Shown piece by piece: positions 25,193 to 34,736 of a stretch of DNA of 64,000 nucleotides; the first letter of the stretch is position 1; each line of letters opens with the position of its first letter. The notes under the pieces were generated by a model that did no database searches, had not been told where the DNA came from, and saw nothing but the letters and a program-made list of their open reading frames with translations. Made by a program: the position numbers and the translations under genes. The stretch comes from an uncultured Desulfocapsa sp. (GTDB lineage Bacteria > Desulfobacterota > Desulfobulbia > Desulfobulbales > Desulfocapsaceae). The DNA lies in NCBI GenBank assembly GCA_947311435.1, contig CAMZKT010000075.1:1-64000 (forward strand), in the 5' to 3' direction.

Positions 25193-26674
25193 ATGGAAGT
25201 CATTATCTCAAGCAAACCTTTGATTGCAATGTTGTTTGCATTAACAGGTGCAATTCTTGTAAGCCTGTCCGGCAAAAACCCGAATATTCGCGAAGCTTGG
25301 TCCGTGGCAGCTGCAAGCTGTATGTTTGGTATCATTGTTTCGATGGTTCCTGCCATACTCGACGGTAACATATTGAAATATCAGGTATTCGACATTCTCC
25401 CAGGATTATCACTCACTTTCAGAGCCGATGCCTTTTCAATGATATTTGCATTAATCGCTTCATTTCTATGGATTTTTGCTGCGTTTTATTCAATGGGATA
25501 CATGCGAAGCCTTGAAGAGCATGCCCAGACACGATTTAATGCCTGTTTTGCTCTATCTCTCTTTGGAGCAATGGGAGTTGCCTTCGCAGACAATCTCTTT
25601 ACCTTGTATCTTTTCTATGAAGTTGTCTCCATCTGTACATATCCCCTGGTCGCCCATCACCAGGATAAAGAAGGCTATTCCGGAGCCAGAAAATATATTG
25701 TATACCTCACAACAACTGCCAAAGGCCTATTGCTCCCGGCCATGATTCTTATCTATGTGCTGACCGGAAGTCTTGATTTTACAGATAATATTCACACAGG
25801 TATATTCCCTGCTGACGTGAACAGTTCACTGATAATCATCCTTTATATCTGCTGTCTGCTGGGGTTTGCCAAAAATGGGATAATGCCAGTACACAACTGG
25901 CTCCCCGGAGCCATGGTTGCTCCCACACCTGTCAGTGCTCTGCTTCACGCTGTTGCTGTTGTGAAAGTTGGTGTCTTCGCAACCACCCGTATCATGTTGT
26001 ACATCTTTGGCAGTGATATGATGAGTTCTCTTGGTCTTGGAACGGCAACTGCCTATTTCGTTTCATTTACCATTATTATGGCATCGGTTATTGCACTTAC
26101 CAAAGATAACCTCAAAGCAAGACTTGCCTATTCCACTGTCAGCCAGCTTTCTTATATTATCCTTGGTGTTGCAATGCTCACCCCAAGTGGAATGAGCGGA
26201 GGACTGATTCATATTGCCAATCATGCTTTCTCAAAAATCACTCTCTTTTTCTGTGCCGGTGCTATTTTTGTTGCCAGCGGCAAAAAGACGATTTCAGAGA
26301 TGTCCGGCCTTGGCCGAACCATGCCCTTCACCTTTGGGGCTTTTGGTATTGCTTCACTTTCCATGATCGGTGTCCCTCCAGTGGCTGGCTTTGTTACGAA
26401 GTGGAAGTTATTGGTTGGAGCAATGGAAATGGATGCTCATGCCATCGTTTTTCTCCTTGTTCTCCTTTCCAGCACACTGCTTAATGCAGCCTACTTTGCC
26501 CCTGTAACTTACCAGGCCTTTATGGGTAAACATCCCGGGAATGAACAGTTTGACGGAATTAAAGAAGCCCCATTATCCATGCTCATCCCTCTGTTAACTG
26601 CTGCTGTCTTTTCTGTAATTATTGGTATATGGCCTGATTTCATGATGAATTTCGTTAATCTGGTGACAAAATGA
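25193..26674 (+). CDS. MrpD-like antiporter subunit in the nuo operon
   Basis: The 493-residue, 14-helix protein belongs to the NuoL/M/N-MrpD superfamily. It is closer in appearance to MrpD-type monovalent cation/H+ antiporter subunits than to NuoL. It keeps the TM5 glutamate (LFYEVVSICTYPLV), the TM7 lysine (GFAKNGIMPVHNWLPGA) and the TM8 lysine (AVVKVGVF). It lacks the C-terminal lateral helix of NuoL. AAGGGA lies 9 bases before the ATG. It overlaps the next small gene by ATGA. It occupies the place where nuoL would be expected, so this complex may have gained an Mrp-type proton or sodium module. Confidence 0.88.
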   Translation: MEVIISSKPLIAMLFALTGAILVSLSGKNPNIREAWSVAAASCMFGIIVSMVPAILDGNILKYQVFDILPGLSLTFRADAFSMIFALIASFLWIFAAFYSMGYMRSLEEHAQTRFNACFALSLFGAMGVAFADNLFTLYLFYEVVSICTYPLVAHHQDKEGYSGARKYIVYLTTTAKGLLLPAMILIYVLTGSLDFTDNIHTGIFPADVNSSLIIILYICCLLGFAKNGIMPVHNWLPGAMVAPTPVSALLHAVAVVKVGVFATTRIMLYIFGSDMMSSLGLGTATAYFVSFTIIMASVIALTKDNLKARLAYSTVSQLSYIILGVAMLTPSGMSGGLIHIANHAFSKITLFFCAGAIFVASGKKTISEMSGLGRTMPFTFGAFGIASLSMIGVPPVAGFVTKWKLLVGAMEMDAHAIVFLLVLLSSTLLNAAYFAPVTYQAFMGKHPGNEQFDGIKEAPLSMLIPLLTAAVFSVIIGIWPDFMMNFVNLVTK

Positions 26675-26934
26675 TAGTACAATTCATTGATTTTTTTAGA
26701 AACCGTATGAAAATGACCATCCGGCTTTGTTACGGAGTTCTCCTTTTCTGGGTGATATTCGATATACTGCTTGGATTTGCCGGAGAAAAAGAACATGCTC
26801 ATACATGGGTTGAAGTGTATTTTCCTGGTTGGTGGGCGCTGTTTGGCTTTGTTTCATGTACCTTAATTATTTACATTTCCAAGTGGTTCGGCCATCTTGG
26901 TATCATGACTCGTGAGGACTATTATGATGAATGA
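26671..26934 (+). CDS. Small two-helix protein between two antiporter subunits
   Basis: The 87-residue protein has two transmembrane helices (about 17-35 and 53-70), a short acidic/His loop (EKEHAHTW) and an acidic C-terminus (REDYYDE). I do not recognise a named family. The start overlaps the stop of the upstream MrpD-like gene by ATGA, and its end overlaps the next antiporter gene, so it is made in step with both. The placement suggests a structural subunit that joins the two antiporter-like proteins to the rest of the membrane arm. Confidence 0.85.
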   Translation: MIVQFIDFFRNRMKMTIRLCYGVLLFWVIFDILLGFAGEKEHAHTWVEVYFPGWWALFGFVSCTLIIYISKWFGHLGIMTREDYYDE

Positions 26935-28711
26935 TTTCTGGATTCATCCTGCTGCTATACTCATCATTGGTGCTCTTTTCCTGCCATTACTCCGCCAGGC
27001 AGGGCCGGCAAGGAACATCTACATACTCCTTGTTCCACTATTTGCCTTTGTTAATGTTTTAGCTATGGACAGGGGTACGTTCGCTGTTTTCCATTTTCTT
27101 GACTGGTCTCTGACTTTTGGACGAGTTGATGGGTTGAGTCACGTCTTTGGCTTTATCATGACACTGATGTGTCTGATTGGGACAATCTATGGCATGAACA
27201 CCAAAGGGGTAAAGGAAATATTTGCTGCATGGCTCTATGTTGCCGGTTCACTGGGAGTTATTTACTGTGGTGACTATCTTGTCCTTTTCCTTTTTTGGGA
27301 ATTGATGGCCTTTTCATCGGTTTTCCTGGTCTGGTTTCGTGGCAGGAAACGTTCATTGGCCACAGGTTTCCGCTACCTTCTTGTACACACTTTCGGAGGG
27401 CTTGTGCTCCTCGCAGGAATCATGCTGCGCTATCAGGCCACAGGAGGAGATATCAGCTTTGGTCCCATTGGAGTTGACTCTCCCTCACTTTACACCTATC
27501 TCATTATGATTGGCTTCATACTGAATGCTGCAGTACCGCCTTTACACGCCTGGCTGCCCGATGCATATGGCGAAGCGACTGTCTCCGGTGCTGTTTTTAT
27601 GTGTGCATTCACTACAAAAACAGCAATATATGCACTAGCTCGAGGATTTGCAGGAATGGATGTCCTGATTCCGCTGGGGGTTATCATGGCTCTTTATGGA
27701 GTTGTTTATGCCGTTCTTGAAAATGATGCGCGCCGCCTCCTTGCATATCATATTATCAGCCAGGTTGGATACATGGTTGCAGGAGTTGGCATTGGGACAG
27801 AACTTGCCATTAACGGTGCCTGCGCCCATGCTTTCGCTCACATTCTCTACAAAGGCCTGCTATTTATGGGCTGTGGTTCTGTACTCTTTATGACTGGAAC
27901 AAGTAAATTCAGTGAGCTTGGTGGGCTCTACAAAAAGATGCCAGTTACTTTTGTTTTCACACTCATAGGAGGGCTTTCGATATCCGCATTTCCTTTGTTT
28001 TCCGGCTTTGTCAGTAAATCCATGATAATTGCTTCCGGCTTTGAAGACCATCTTTTATGGGCAGCTTTTTTACTCACTTTGGCATCCGCCGGGACTTTTC
28101 TGCATACAGGTCTTAAAGTACCTTATTTTATCTGGTTTGGTAAAAATAACTGCAGTGATAACACTTGGGAAAAAGCACAAGACCCCCCTCTGAATATGCA
28201 AATAGCCATGGCTATAGCCGCATTTTTCTGCATTTTTATCGGTTGCTACACCCCTTTTCTCTATAATCTGCTTCCCTATCCAGTTCATTACCATCCATAT
28301 ACTCTTTATCATATTTCAGAATCAATGCAGATACTGCTCTTTACGGCACTTGGCTTCTTTCTTTTCATCAAAAAGCTTGCTCCTGAACAGGTTATCAGTC
28401 TGGATCTTGACTGGTTTTATCGCAAGGCCAGTCAACAATTCATGTGGTTTGCAAAGAATCCAGTTCAAAAATTTGATAATGCCTGTAGTGAAGTATATCG
28501 GGTTGCAGGAATGATTCCTCTGATGACCAGCGCCAGATTCTGGTCCTGGTTTGACTGGCATGGTATTGATGGTGTGGTGGACGGCCTAGCAAGAACTATT
28601 GGCTTTTTCAGCCAAAAACTCCGATTACTGCAAAACGGTCAAGTATCACGCTATTTATCCTTTATGGCCTGCGGACTTTTGGTGGTTTTACTCTGGATGT
28701 ACACGAGGTAA
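26924..28711 (+). CDS. Second MrpD/NuoL-superfamily antiporter subunit, long form
   Basis: This 595-residue protein resembles long Na+/H+ antiporter subunit D-type proteins and takes the size class of NuoL. About 14 helices are followed by a C-terminal extension with an amphipathic stretch and a final helix (ending near residue 593), a possible stand-in for the NuoL lateral helix. It keeps the TM5 glutamate (LFLFWELMAFSS) and a TM8 lysine (CAFTTKTAIYAL). The usual TM7 lysine is replaced by Asn in GFILNAAVPPLHAWLP. That would alter or disable one proton path. The start is ATG 26924, with GAGG 7 bases upstream; GTG 26912 is the other option. Sequence around it is not degraded, so the substitution is probably tolerated and not decay. 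Confidence 0.86.
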   Translation: MMNDFWIHPAAILIIGALFLPLLRQAGPARNIYILLVPLFAFVNVLAMDRGTFAVFHFLDWSLTFGRVDGLSHVFGFIMTLMCLIGTIYGMNTKGVKEIFAAWLYVAGSLGVIYCGDYLVLFLFWELMAFSSVFLVWFRGRKRSLATGFRYLLVHTFGGLVLLAGIMLRYQATGGDISFGPIGVDSPSLYTYLIMIGFILNAAVPPLHAWLPDAYGEATVSGAVFMCAFTTKTAIYALARGFAGMDVLIPLGVIMALYGVVYAVLENDARRLLAYHIISQVGYMVAGVGIGTELAINGACAHAFAHILYKGLLFMGCGSVLFMTGTSKFSELGGLYKKMPVTFVFTLIGGLSISAFPLFSGFVSKSMIIASGFEDHLLWAAFLLTLASAGTFLHTGLKVPYFIWFGKNNCSDNTWEKAQDPPLNMQIAMAIAAFFCIFIGCYTPFLYNLLPYPVHYHPYTLYHISESMQILLFTALGFFLFIKKLAPEQVISLDLDWFYRKASQQFMWFAKNPVQKFDNACSEVYRVAGMIPLMTSARFWSWFDWHGIDGVVDGLARTIGFFSQKLRLLQNGQVSRYLSFMACGLLVVLLWMYTR

Positions 28712-28715
28712 TTTT

Positions 28716-30164
28716 ATGAATATTGAACTTTTACCAATGTTTCCACTCTCTTCATTCTTCTCTATGGGAGCGGAACTGGTACTCCTGACCTTGGCAATTC
28801 TGGTAATTATGCTTGATCTGTTTTACAGAAAAAAACATCTTCTTCCCTGGTTGGTAATTGCCGGAACCCTGTGTTCAATGCTTGTCCTGCTTAACACTTC
28901 GCACGCAACTGTATTTGATAAGATGTTTATTGTTGATGGATACAGTATTTTTTTTAAACTCACCTGCCTTGTTGGAGTTCTCTTTACCGTCCTTCTGTCA
29001 GAGTCATACCTTAAAGTCGAGCAATTGCATCAAGGGGAATACTATGCCCTTCTTCTTTTTTCATCCATTGGAATGATGTTGATGATATCGGGCGGTGATT
29101 TAATCATTATTTATCTGGGCCTTGAACTTATGGCTCTTAGTATTTATTGTCTGGTGGGTCTCCTCAAACATGATATCCGCTCCAATGAAGCTGCTCTTAA
29201 ATATTTCCTGACAGGTGCTTTTTCATCAGCAATCCTGCTTTATGGAATTTCGCTGCTTTACGGACTCACGGGAAGCACTGAGTTGTCCACCCTGGCTCAA
29301 AAAAGCCTTTCCCTCAACCTCATTAATAATATTTCTTTCCTGCTGGCAATTGGCATGGTAGTTTCTGCATTCTGCTTTAAAATTGCAGCAGTACCTTTCC
29401 ACATGTGGACACCTGATGTTTACGAAGGTGCACCTTCTTCCATCACTGCCTTTATGTCTGTTGCTCCAAAAGCCGCCGCTTTTGCCGTGCTTGGACGCGT
29501 TCTTTTAGTTGGTTTTGCTGATTTGCATGTTCATTGGGGTGACCTTCTTGCCTGTATCGCCGTCCTCACCATGGGTATAGGGAACATTGCTGCCATTGCC
29601 CAGAAAAACATCAAACGAATGCTTGCCTACTCATCCATTGCCCATGCCGGATACGCTCTGCTTGGTATTCTTACGGGAAATAGCGAAGGGCTTTCTGCCA
29701 GCATGAACTACCTGTTTATATACACTTTCATGAGTATGGGGGCATTTGCTGTTCTTATCTGGCTCTGTGACGATGATCGTCGGGGAGAACAATTGAATGA
29801 TTACCGGGGTCTGTCCAAAACCAATCCACTGATCGCAGTTTTTATGCTTGTTTTTCTTTTTTCACTTGCCGGACTTCCACCAACCGCTGGCTTTATAGCC
29901 AAGTTCTATCTCCTTTTTGCAGCTGTTCACTCCGGTTATATTCTTCCAGTTATTGCAGCCGTTGTTTTCAGTGTTGTCTCAGCTTACTATTACCTACGGG
30001 TTGTTCGTTACATGTTTTTTGAAGAACCTCAGAATGAGACAATTCTTCCCATGTCTGTCGGAATGACAACTGCCCTGACGCTGGCCATGATTGCTATGAT
30101 TACTTTGGCCATCTTTCCTTCTTTCATACTAAATTATGCCCAAAAAACAATTATCGGCGGCTAG
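28716..30164 (+). CDS. nuoN: NADH-quinone oxidoreductase subunit N
   Basis: The 482-residue antiporter-like subunit shows the NuoN features YLGLELMALSIYCLVG (TM5 glutamate), CFKIAAVPFHMWTPDVYEGAP (TM7 lysine) and KNIKRMLAYSSIAHAGYALLG. It closes the nuo operon. ATG 28716 has GAGG at 9 bases. Longer in-frame starts would reach over 100 bases into the preceding gene and are rejected. Confidence 0.95.
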   Translation: MNIELLPMFPLSSFFSMGAELVLLTLAILVIMLDLFYRKKHLLPWLVIAGTLCSMLVLLNTSHATVFDKMFIVDGYSIFFKLTCLVGVLFTVLLSESYLKVEQLHQGEYYALLLFSSIGMMLMISGGDLIIIYLGLELMALSIYCLVGLLKHDIRSNEAALKYFLTGAFSSAILLYGISLLYGLTGSTELSTLAQKSLSLNLINNISFLLAIGMVVSAFCFKIAAVPFHMWTPDVYEGAPSSITAFMSVAPKAAAFAVLGRVLLVGFADLHVHWGDLLACIAVLTMGIGNIAAIAQKNIKRMLAYSSIAHAGYALLGILTGNSEGLSASMNYLFIYTFMSMGAFAVLIWLCDDDRRGEQLNDYRGLSKTNPLIAVFMLVFLFSLAGLPPTAGFIAKFYLLFAAVHSGYILPVIAAVVFSVVSAYYYLRVVRYMFFEEPQNETILPMSVGMTTALTLAMIAMITLAIFPSFILNYAQKTIIGG

Positions 30165-30257
30165 CAACTATTCGCAATATATTAAGATAACAGCATAAAA
30201 ATAGGTGCCGGAGACAGAACACAGTACTCAGTCAAAGCGGAGTGTAATACAAAAAAG

Positions 30258-30367
30258 GTAACTATTCAGGAGCACCCCATCTCTGCACGGTCAAGCCTGA
30301 TTCACATAGGAGTTACTATAGTTCACAGGCTTGACTGCACAGATATGGGGCACTCCTGAGCAGTTAC
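30258..30367. repeat. Long imperfect palindrome (42-bp arms) after nuoN
   Basis: The arm at 30258-30299 and the reverse complement of 30326-30367 agree at 34 of 42 positions, around a 26-base loop. Both arms begin GTAACT and share TCAGGAG. It sits in the 262-base gap between the convergent nuoN and cobB genes. It could be a bidirectional transcription stop, or a small non-coding repeat element (REP or MITE-like), as the same core occurs elsewhere in the window. Confidence 0.75.
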
Positions 30368-30380
30368 AGTCTGTGGTTGT

Positions 30381-30411
30381 GCGTAATTCGGGCACCCACT
30401 TGAACAGTTAC
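30381..30411 (-). repeat. REP-like copy near the cobB end
   Basis: Read on the minus strand it starts GTAACTGTTCAAGTGGGTGC and ends GAATTACGC. The unit at 51006-51035 shares both the TAACT start and the CGAATTAC end, so these are two copies of one repeat. Confidence 0.5.
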
Positions 30412-30426
30412 TCTCGATTTATCACT

Positions 30427-31815
30427 TTATTGTATTGCACCCGTCGAGGCGAACTTCATCTTCCGGCAGCACTTTATAAACCCCGCCACCCATTCGGGAG
30501 AGCCCATGGCATGAACATGCGTATAAAGTGCTAAAACATTATTCATCGTCAGCCCTTCACGTCCCCTGGAAAACCCCACGCCTCGTTTCATCTTCAATAC
30601 CAGTTCCTCTGAGTTACCTGTCCACTCAAGAATGGTGGAATAACGAAATTCATGCCCTTTAATCTCCATTCCCTTTTCGTAAAATGGATTGTCTTTCTCT
30701 ACTTCAAATATCGAATACCCATGTGCCTGTGGTTTCGTAGACATACCGAAACGAATAGGGAAAACTCCAGCCAGAGGATAGACAACTCCATCAAGTTCTA
30801 CGGATTCGCCGAGGTAAATCAAGCCACCACATTCAGCATAAATTGGCAGTCCATTTTCCGCAGCTTTTTTGACTGAGTGACGAAAGGATGTATTGGCAGC
30901 AAGCTCTCTTGGGCTTGTTTCCGGAAACCCGCCACCAATATACAAGCCATCAAGTTCCGGGAGTTCTTCAGCCTCCATCGCGTCAATACCAATCAACTCT
31001 GCTCCGGCATTTTCCAGTGCCTCAAGATTATCGGAATAATAAAACTGAAAAGCTGCATCCATAAACACTCCGACACGAAGATTTTTTTTACTTTTTTCAG
31101 CCTGTCTTAACAGAGTATTTTTTTTAAGAACGATTGGAGCCATAATGTCCTGAATCCTTTCAAGGTCAAGATGTTCTGTTGCTGTTTCCACAAGCAGTTG
31201 CATGGCCTCCTCACTCCCTTCGTATTCCTGGATGGGAGTGACACCCAGATGACGCATGGGGAAAATATCCCGTTTCATCCGTGGTAGCGCACCAAGAACA
31301 GGAAGGCCTGTATATTTTTCAACGGCCTGGGTGACAAGTGCTTGATGCCGTTTCGTTCCTATCTGGTTCAAGACAACTCCACGAATATCTATTCGTTCAT
31401 CAAGTTTCATGCAACCAAGAACCATGGCGGCTACAGTTCTGGTGGTTTTTGTACAATTCACCACCAAGAGAACCGGAAGTTTCAGAGTAAGGGACAACTC
31501 TGCCGTTGAATAGCCACCTTCCACATTCACTCCGTCATATAAACCACGATTGCCTTCAAGAACGACAAGATCGGCACCTTCTGCATGGGAAAGAAAGGAA
31601 GCCTGCATACTCTCAGTACTCATTAAAAAAGGATCGAGATTATAACAATTACGCCCCGCAGCAAGTTTCATCCAACCGGCGTCAATATAATCAGGTCCCT
31701 TTTTAAATGGAACCACACTCTTCCCCTGACGAACCAGAGCAGCTGTCAAGCCCACAGCAACAACGCTCTTCCCGGAGCCTCCGGAAAGACCCGCCACAAT
31801 TATTCCCTTTGTCAT
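30427..31815 (-). CDS. cobB: Cobyrinate a,c-diamide synthase (CobB/CbiA family)
   Basis: The 462-residue enzyme amidates the a and c side chains of cobyrinic acid (or its hydrogenobyrinic form) with glutamine and ATP. The N-terminal dethiobiotin-synthetase-like domain has Walker A GLSGGSGKSV and KKGPDYID. The C-terminal class I glutaminase domain has the nucleophile Cys in YAECGGLIYLGE near residue 335. AAAGGG precedes the ATG closely. It lies downstream of the DUF374 gene in the same direction, apart from the main cobalamin cluster at 37725-41380. Confidence 0.93.
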   Translation of the reverse strand: MTKGIIVAGLSGGSGKSVVAVGLTAALVRQGKSVVPFKKGPDYIDAGWMKLAAGRNCYNLDPFLMSTESMQASFLSHAEGADLVVLEGNRGLYDGVNVEGGYSTAELSLTLKLPVLLVVNCTKTTRTVAAMVLGCMKLDERIDIRGVVLNQIGTKRHQALVTQAVEKYTGLPVLGALPRMKRDIFPMRHLGVTPIQEYEGSEEAMQLLVETATEHLDLERIQDIMAPIVLKKNTLLRQAEKSKKNLRVGVFMDAAFQFYYSDNLEALENAGAELIGIDAMEAEELPELDGLYIGGGFPETSPRELAANTSFRHSVKKAAENGLPIYAECGGLIYLGESVELDGVVYPLAGVFPIRFGMSTKPQAHGYSIFEVEKDNPFYEKGMEIKGHEFRYSTILEWTGNSEELVLKMKRGVGFSRGREGLTMNNVLALYTHVHAMGSPEWVAGFIKCCRKMKFASTGAIQ

Positions 31816-31858
31816 ATTCCCTTTCTTCGTTTAATTATTCCTGTAAACATCACCATTC

Positions 31859-31886
31859 GGTCAGTACGCCAGAAGGCGTACTGAAC
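31859..31886 (-). other. Stem-loop between the acyltransferase and cobB genes
   Basis: TCAGTACGCC pairs perfectly with GGCGTACTGA around an AGAA tetraloop in the 84-base gap before cobB. No U-run follows on the minus strand, so it may stabilise or partly stop the message. Confidence 0.5.
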
Positions 31887-31899
31887 CAAAGTGTATACA

Positions 31900-32571
31900 T
31901 CAATGTTCTTTCTTACTATATAGCCCCCAGGATTGAGTATAGAGCTCGTTTAAGCGATCTTCCAACAGCAGCCTATATTCCTCTATTTCTTCTGATTTAA
32001 TTTTAGATGGAACATCGAATGCTTCACCATAAAAAAAATCAATCCGGGAAAAAGGAAATGGCAATACAGTGCCATCCCAGGAAGCAAAACGCTTATAGCG
32101 GCTGCACGACCAGAGCATGGGAAGAACCGCAGCCGAAGTATGCGATGCAATGACAATTGACCCTGCCTGGGCCACACGCGCCGGGCCCTGAGAGCCATCG
32201 GCCACCAATGCAGCATTTCGCCCCTGCCTCACATGAGCTATCAAAGCTTTCATTGCCCGCATCCCGCCCCTGTTGCGAGATCCACGGACAGAGGCAAACC
32301 CAATTTTCTGTACGATTCTATTAACATACTCACCATCTCTACTGGTGCTGACCATGGCCACTCCACTCTCTTTACGCATATAATAGAGGACATATATAAT
32401 CGCATAATGCCAAGTACTGCCAACAATTGGCACGCCACGCTCCACCAGAGAATCCCGATGCTTACGACCATGAACTCTGACACGGCAGGTGAAAAACAGT
32501 ATCCTTGCCAAACAGACAAACATCGTTGGAATAATATACAATGATACTCTGTACAGGAAACCTTCCTTCAC
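31900..32571 (-). CDS. DUF374/lysophospholipid acyltransferase family protein
   Basis: The 223-residue protein has one N-terminal membrane segment (about 8-25) and the DUF374 hallmarks STWHYAIIY near residues 51-59, [10 protein letters not shown], and [15 protein letters not shown]. The family resembles the PlsC acyltransferases that add acyl chains to lipid or lipid A-type acceptors, but its exact substrate is unproven. The GTG start overlaps the uvrB stop (GTGA), so translation is coupled. The gene commonly appears close to envelope-lipid genes; here its neighbours are uvrB and cobB. Confidence 0.88.
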   Translation of the reverse strand: MKEGFLYRVSLYIIPTMFVCLARILFFTCRVRVHGRKHRDSLVERGVPIVGSTWHYAIIYVLYYMRKESGVAMVSTSRDGEYVNRIVQKIGFASVRGSRNRGGMRAMKALIAHVRQGRNAALVADGSQGPARVAQAGSIVIASHTSAAVLPMLWSCSRYKRFASWDGTVLPFPFSRIDFFYGEAFDVPSKIKSEEIEEYRLLLEDRLNELYTQSWGLYSKKEH

Positions 32572-34589
32572 CCTATTTCTATCTCCAGTTTTCTCAGTGC
32601 TTTAATTCTATCTCGCAGAGCTGCTGCTTCTTCAAATGCAAGCTCCCGGGAGGCACTTTGCATTTCCTTTTCCAGTTTCTTAATTTCTCTCTCAAGCTCT
32701 GCCATACTGTAATACACAGGAAGTTCTTCCGCAGCCGCCAGCAGACCGTTTTGCTGTTCATCTGCCGACCCATATCCACTGGCCCTGAGGTGTTTCTGTA
32801 TGGTATCTTTTATAGATGATCGAATAGTCTGCGGGACAATCCCATGCTCCTCATTGTATGCTTTCTGTATTGCACGACGTCGTTCTGTCTCATCAATGGT
32901 TCGCTGCATGGAGCCGGTTCTTTCATCGGCATAGAGAATGACAAGCCCATCCGCATTTCTGGCGGCACGGCCACAGGTTTGAATAAGAGAACGCTCCGAA
33001 CGGAGAAATCCTTCCTTATCGGCATCGAGAATAGCAACTAAAGAAACTTCCGGGATATCCAATCCTTCCCTTAAAAGGTTTATTCCCACCAGGACATTAT
33101 AGTCACCTTTTCGCAAGTCTCGTATCAACTCTACCCGCTCAAGGGTTTTTATATCAGAATGAAGATAGCGAACCTGCACCCCCAGTTTTTCATAATAATC
33201 CGTGAGATCTTCAGCCATGCGTTTTGTCAGAGTGGTGATCAGAACAGCCTCGTTTTTTTCCGTACGCATCCTCACCTCCTCCAGGAGATCATCCACCTGA
33301 TTTGTTGCTGGCCGTACCTCAATTTTTGGATCAAGAAGCCCGGTGGGTCTGATAATTTGGTCAACCAGACGACCATCGGCTTCTTCAATCTCAAAAGCTC
33401 CTGGAGTTGCAGAAACATATACAATCTGATTGATTCGTTCCTGAAATTCCTCAAACCGTAACGGCCGGTTGTCCAGTGCGGAAGGCAAACGAAACCCATA
33501 GTGCACCAAGGTTTTCTTTCGAGATCTGTCACCATTATACATGCCATTCAGCTGAGGGACTCCGATATGAGATTCATCGATGATAAGAAGGTAATCCTTT
33601 TCAAAATAATCCAGCAGATTTGGTGGCGCAACTCCAGGTTCTTTTCCAGTGAGGTGCCTTGAATAATTTTCAATCCCGTTGCAATACCCAAGTTCCTGCA
33701 TCATTTCCAGATCAAACATGGTTTTCTGTTCGAGCCGTTGCAGCTCCACTAGCCTGTTTTCTTTATGGAAATAATCAAGACGATCCTTAAGTTCTATCTT
33801 AATACTTTCAATAGCTGTTTGTAGCCTTTCTTTGGATGTAACAAAGTGACTTCCAGGAAAAACGATATATTCCTCCAAGTTTTCAAGAACAACACCACGA
33901 AGAGGGTCAATAATTGTAATAGACTCAACGGTATCGCCAAAGAATTCCAGACGAACGGCTCGTTCTTCTTCATGCACCGGAAAGATATCAATCACATCCC
34001 CACGAACCCTGAAAGTGCCACGATGAAAAGAAACATCGTTTCGTTCATACAACATGAATACCAATCGCCTTTGTACCTGTTCCGGTGCGAACTCTTCATC
34101 TCTTCTCAGAAAAAGGTGCATATTTTTATATTCTTCCGGAGAGCCCAACCCGTAGATGCAGGACACTGAAGCCACGATTATCACATCCCGCCTGGTCAGC
34201 AGTGAGCGAGTGGCGGAATGACGCATTTTATCAATGGCATCATTTATAGCGGAATCTTTTTCTATGTAGGTATCAGAAGATGGAATATATGCTTCAGGCT
34301 GATAATAGTCATAATAGGATACAAAGTATTCCACACCATTATGGGGAAAGAGTTCTTTGAATTCTGAAAATAACTGTGCAGCAAGGGTTTTATTTGGTGC
34401 AATTATAAGAGTAGGACGTTGAACCCGTTGGATAACAGAGGCCATGGTAAAGGTTTTCCCGGAGCCGGTAACTCCCAGCAACACCTGACTTCTGGCACCG
34501 GATTCAATGCTGCGGGCAAGGCTGTCAATGGCGGCCGGCTGGTCTCCCGAAGGCGAAAAAGGAGCAATAAGTTCAAAGGGCTTTTCCAT
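32568..34589 (-). CDS. uvrB: Excinuclease ABC subunit B
   Basis: The 673-residue DNA damage-recognition helicase has Walker A GVTGSGKT at 39-46 and the DNA-inserting beta-hairpin [21 protein letters not shown] around residues 92-112. Helicase motifs ATPG and GRAARN are present. A C-terminal UVR domain that binds UvrC ends in the [22 protein letters not shown] region. The length and domain order are standard. The start is ATG 34589, with GAAGAGA just upstream. Confidence 0.97.
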   Translation of the reverse strand: MEKPFELIAPFSPSGDQPAAIDSLARSIESGARSQVLLGVTGSGKTFTMASVIQRVQRPTLIIAPNKTLAAQLFSEFKELFPHNGVEYFVSYYDYYQPEAYIPSSDTYIEKDSAINDAIDKMRHSATRSLLTRRDVIIVASVSCIYGLGSPEEYKNMHLFLRRDEEFAPEQVQRRLVFMLYERNDVSFHRGTFRVRGDVIDIFPVHEEERAVRLEFFGDTVESITIIDPLRGVVLENLEEYIVFPGSHFVTSKERLQTAIESIKIELKDRLDYFHKENRLVELQRLEQKTMFDLEMMQELGYCNGIENYSRHLTGKEPGVAPPNLLDYFEKDYLLIIDESHIGVPQLNGMYNGDRSRKKTLVHYGFRLPSALDNRPLRFEEFQERINQIVYVSATPGAFEIEEADGRLVDQIIRPTGLLDPKIEVRPATNQVDDLLEEVRMRTEKNEAVLITTLTKRMAEDLTDYYEKLGVQVRYLHSDIKTLERVELIRDLRKGDYNVLVGINLLREGLDIPEVSLVAILDADKEGFLRSERSLIQTCGRAARNADGLVILYADERTGSMQRTIDETERRRAIQKAYNEEHGIVPQTIRSSIKDTIQKHLRASGYGSADEQQNGLLAAAEELPVYYSMAELEREIKKLEKEMQSASRELAFEEAAALRDRIKALRKLEIEIG

Positions 34590-34646
34590 GTCTCTTCACT
34601 TACTCTATTTCAGAAAATCTGGCAAACAGAGACACTGACAAAAACT

Positions 34647-34675
34647 TTGACATTCAATCAGGTCTCCGATATGAT
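34647..34675 (+). promoter_or_regulatory. Near-consensus sigma-70 promoter
   Basis: TTGACA, a 17-base spacer and TATGAT lie 62 bases before the NarL-type regulator start at 34737. The -35 is perfect. Confidence 0.75.
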
Positions 34676-34736
34676 CTACACATAGGTTGTAATATTAGTC
34701 TGTTAGGAACATCCACAAAAAAACACGAGAGAAGTA

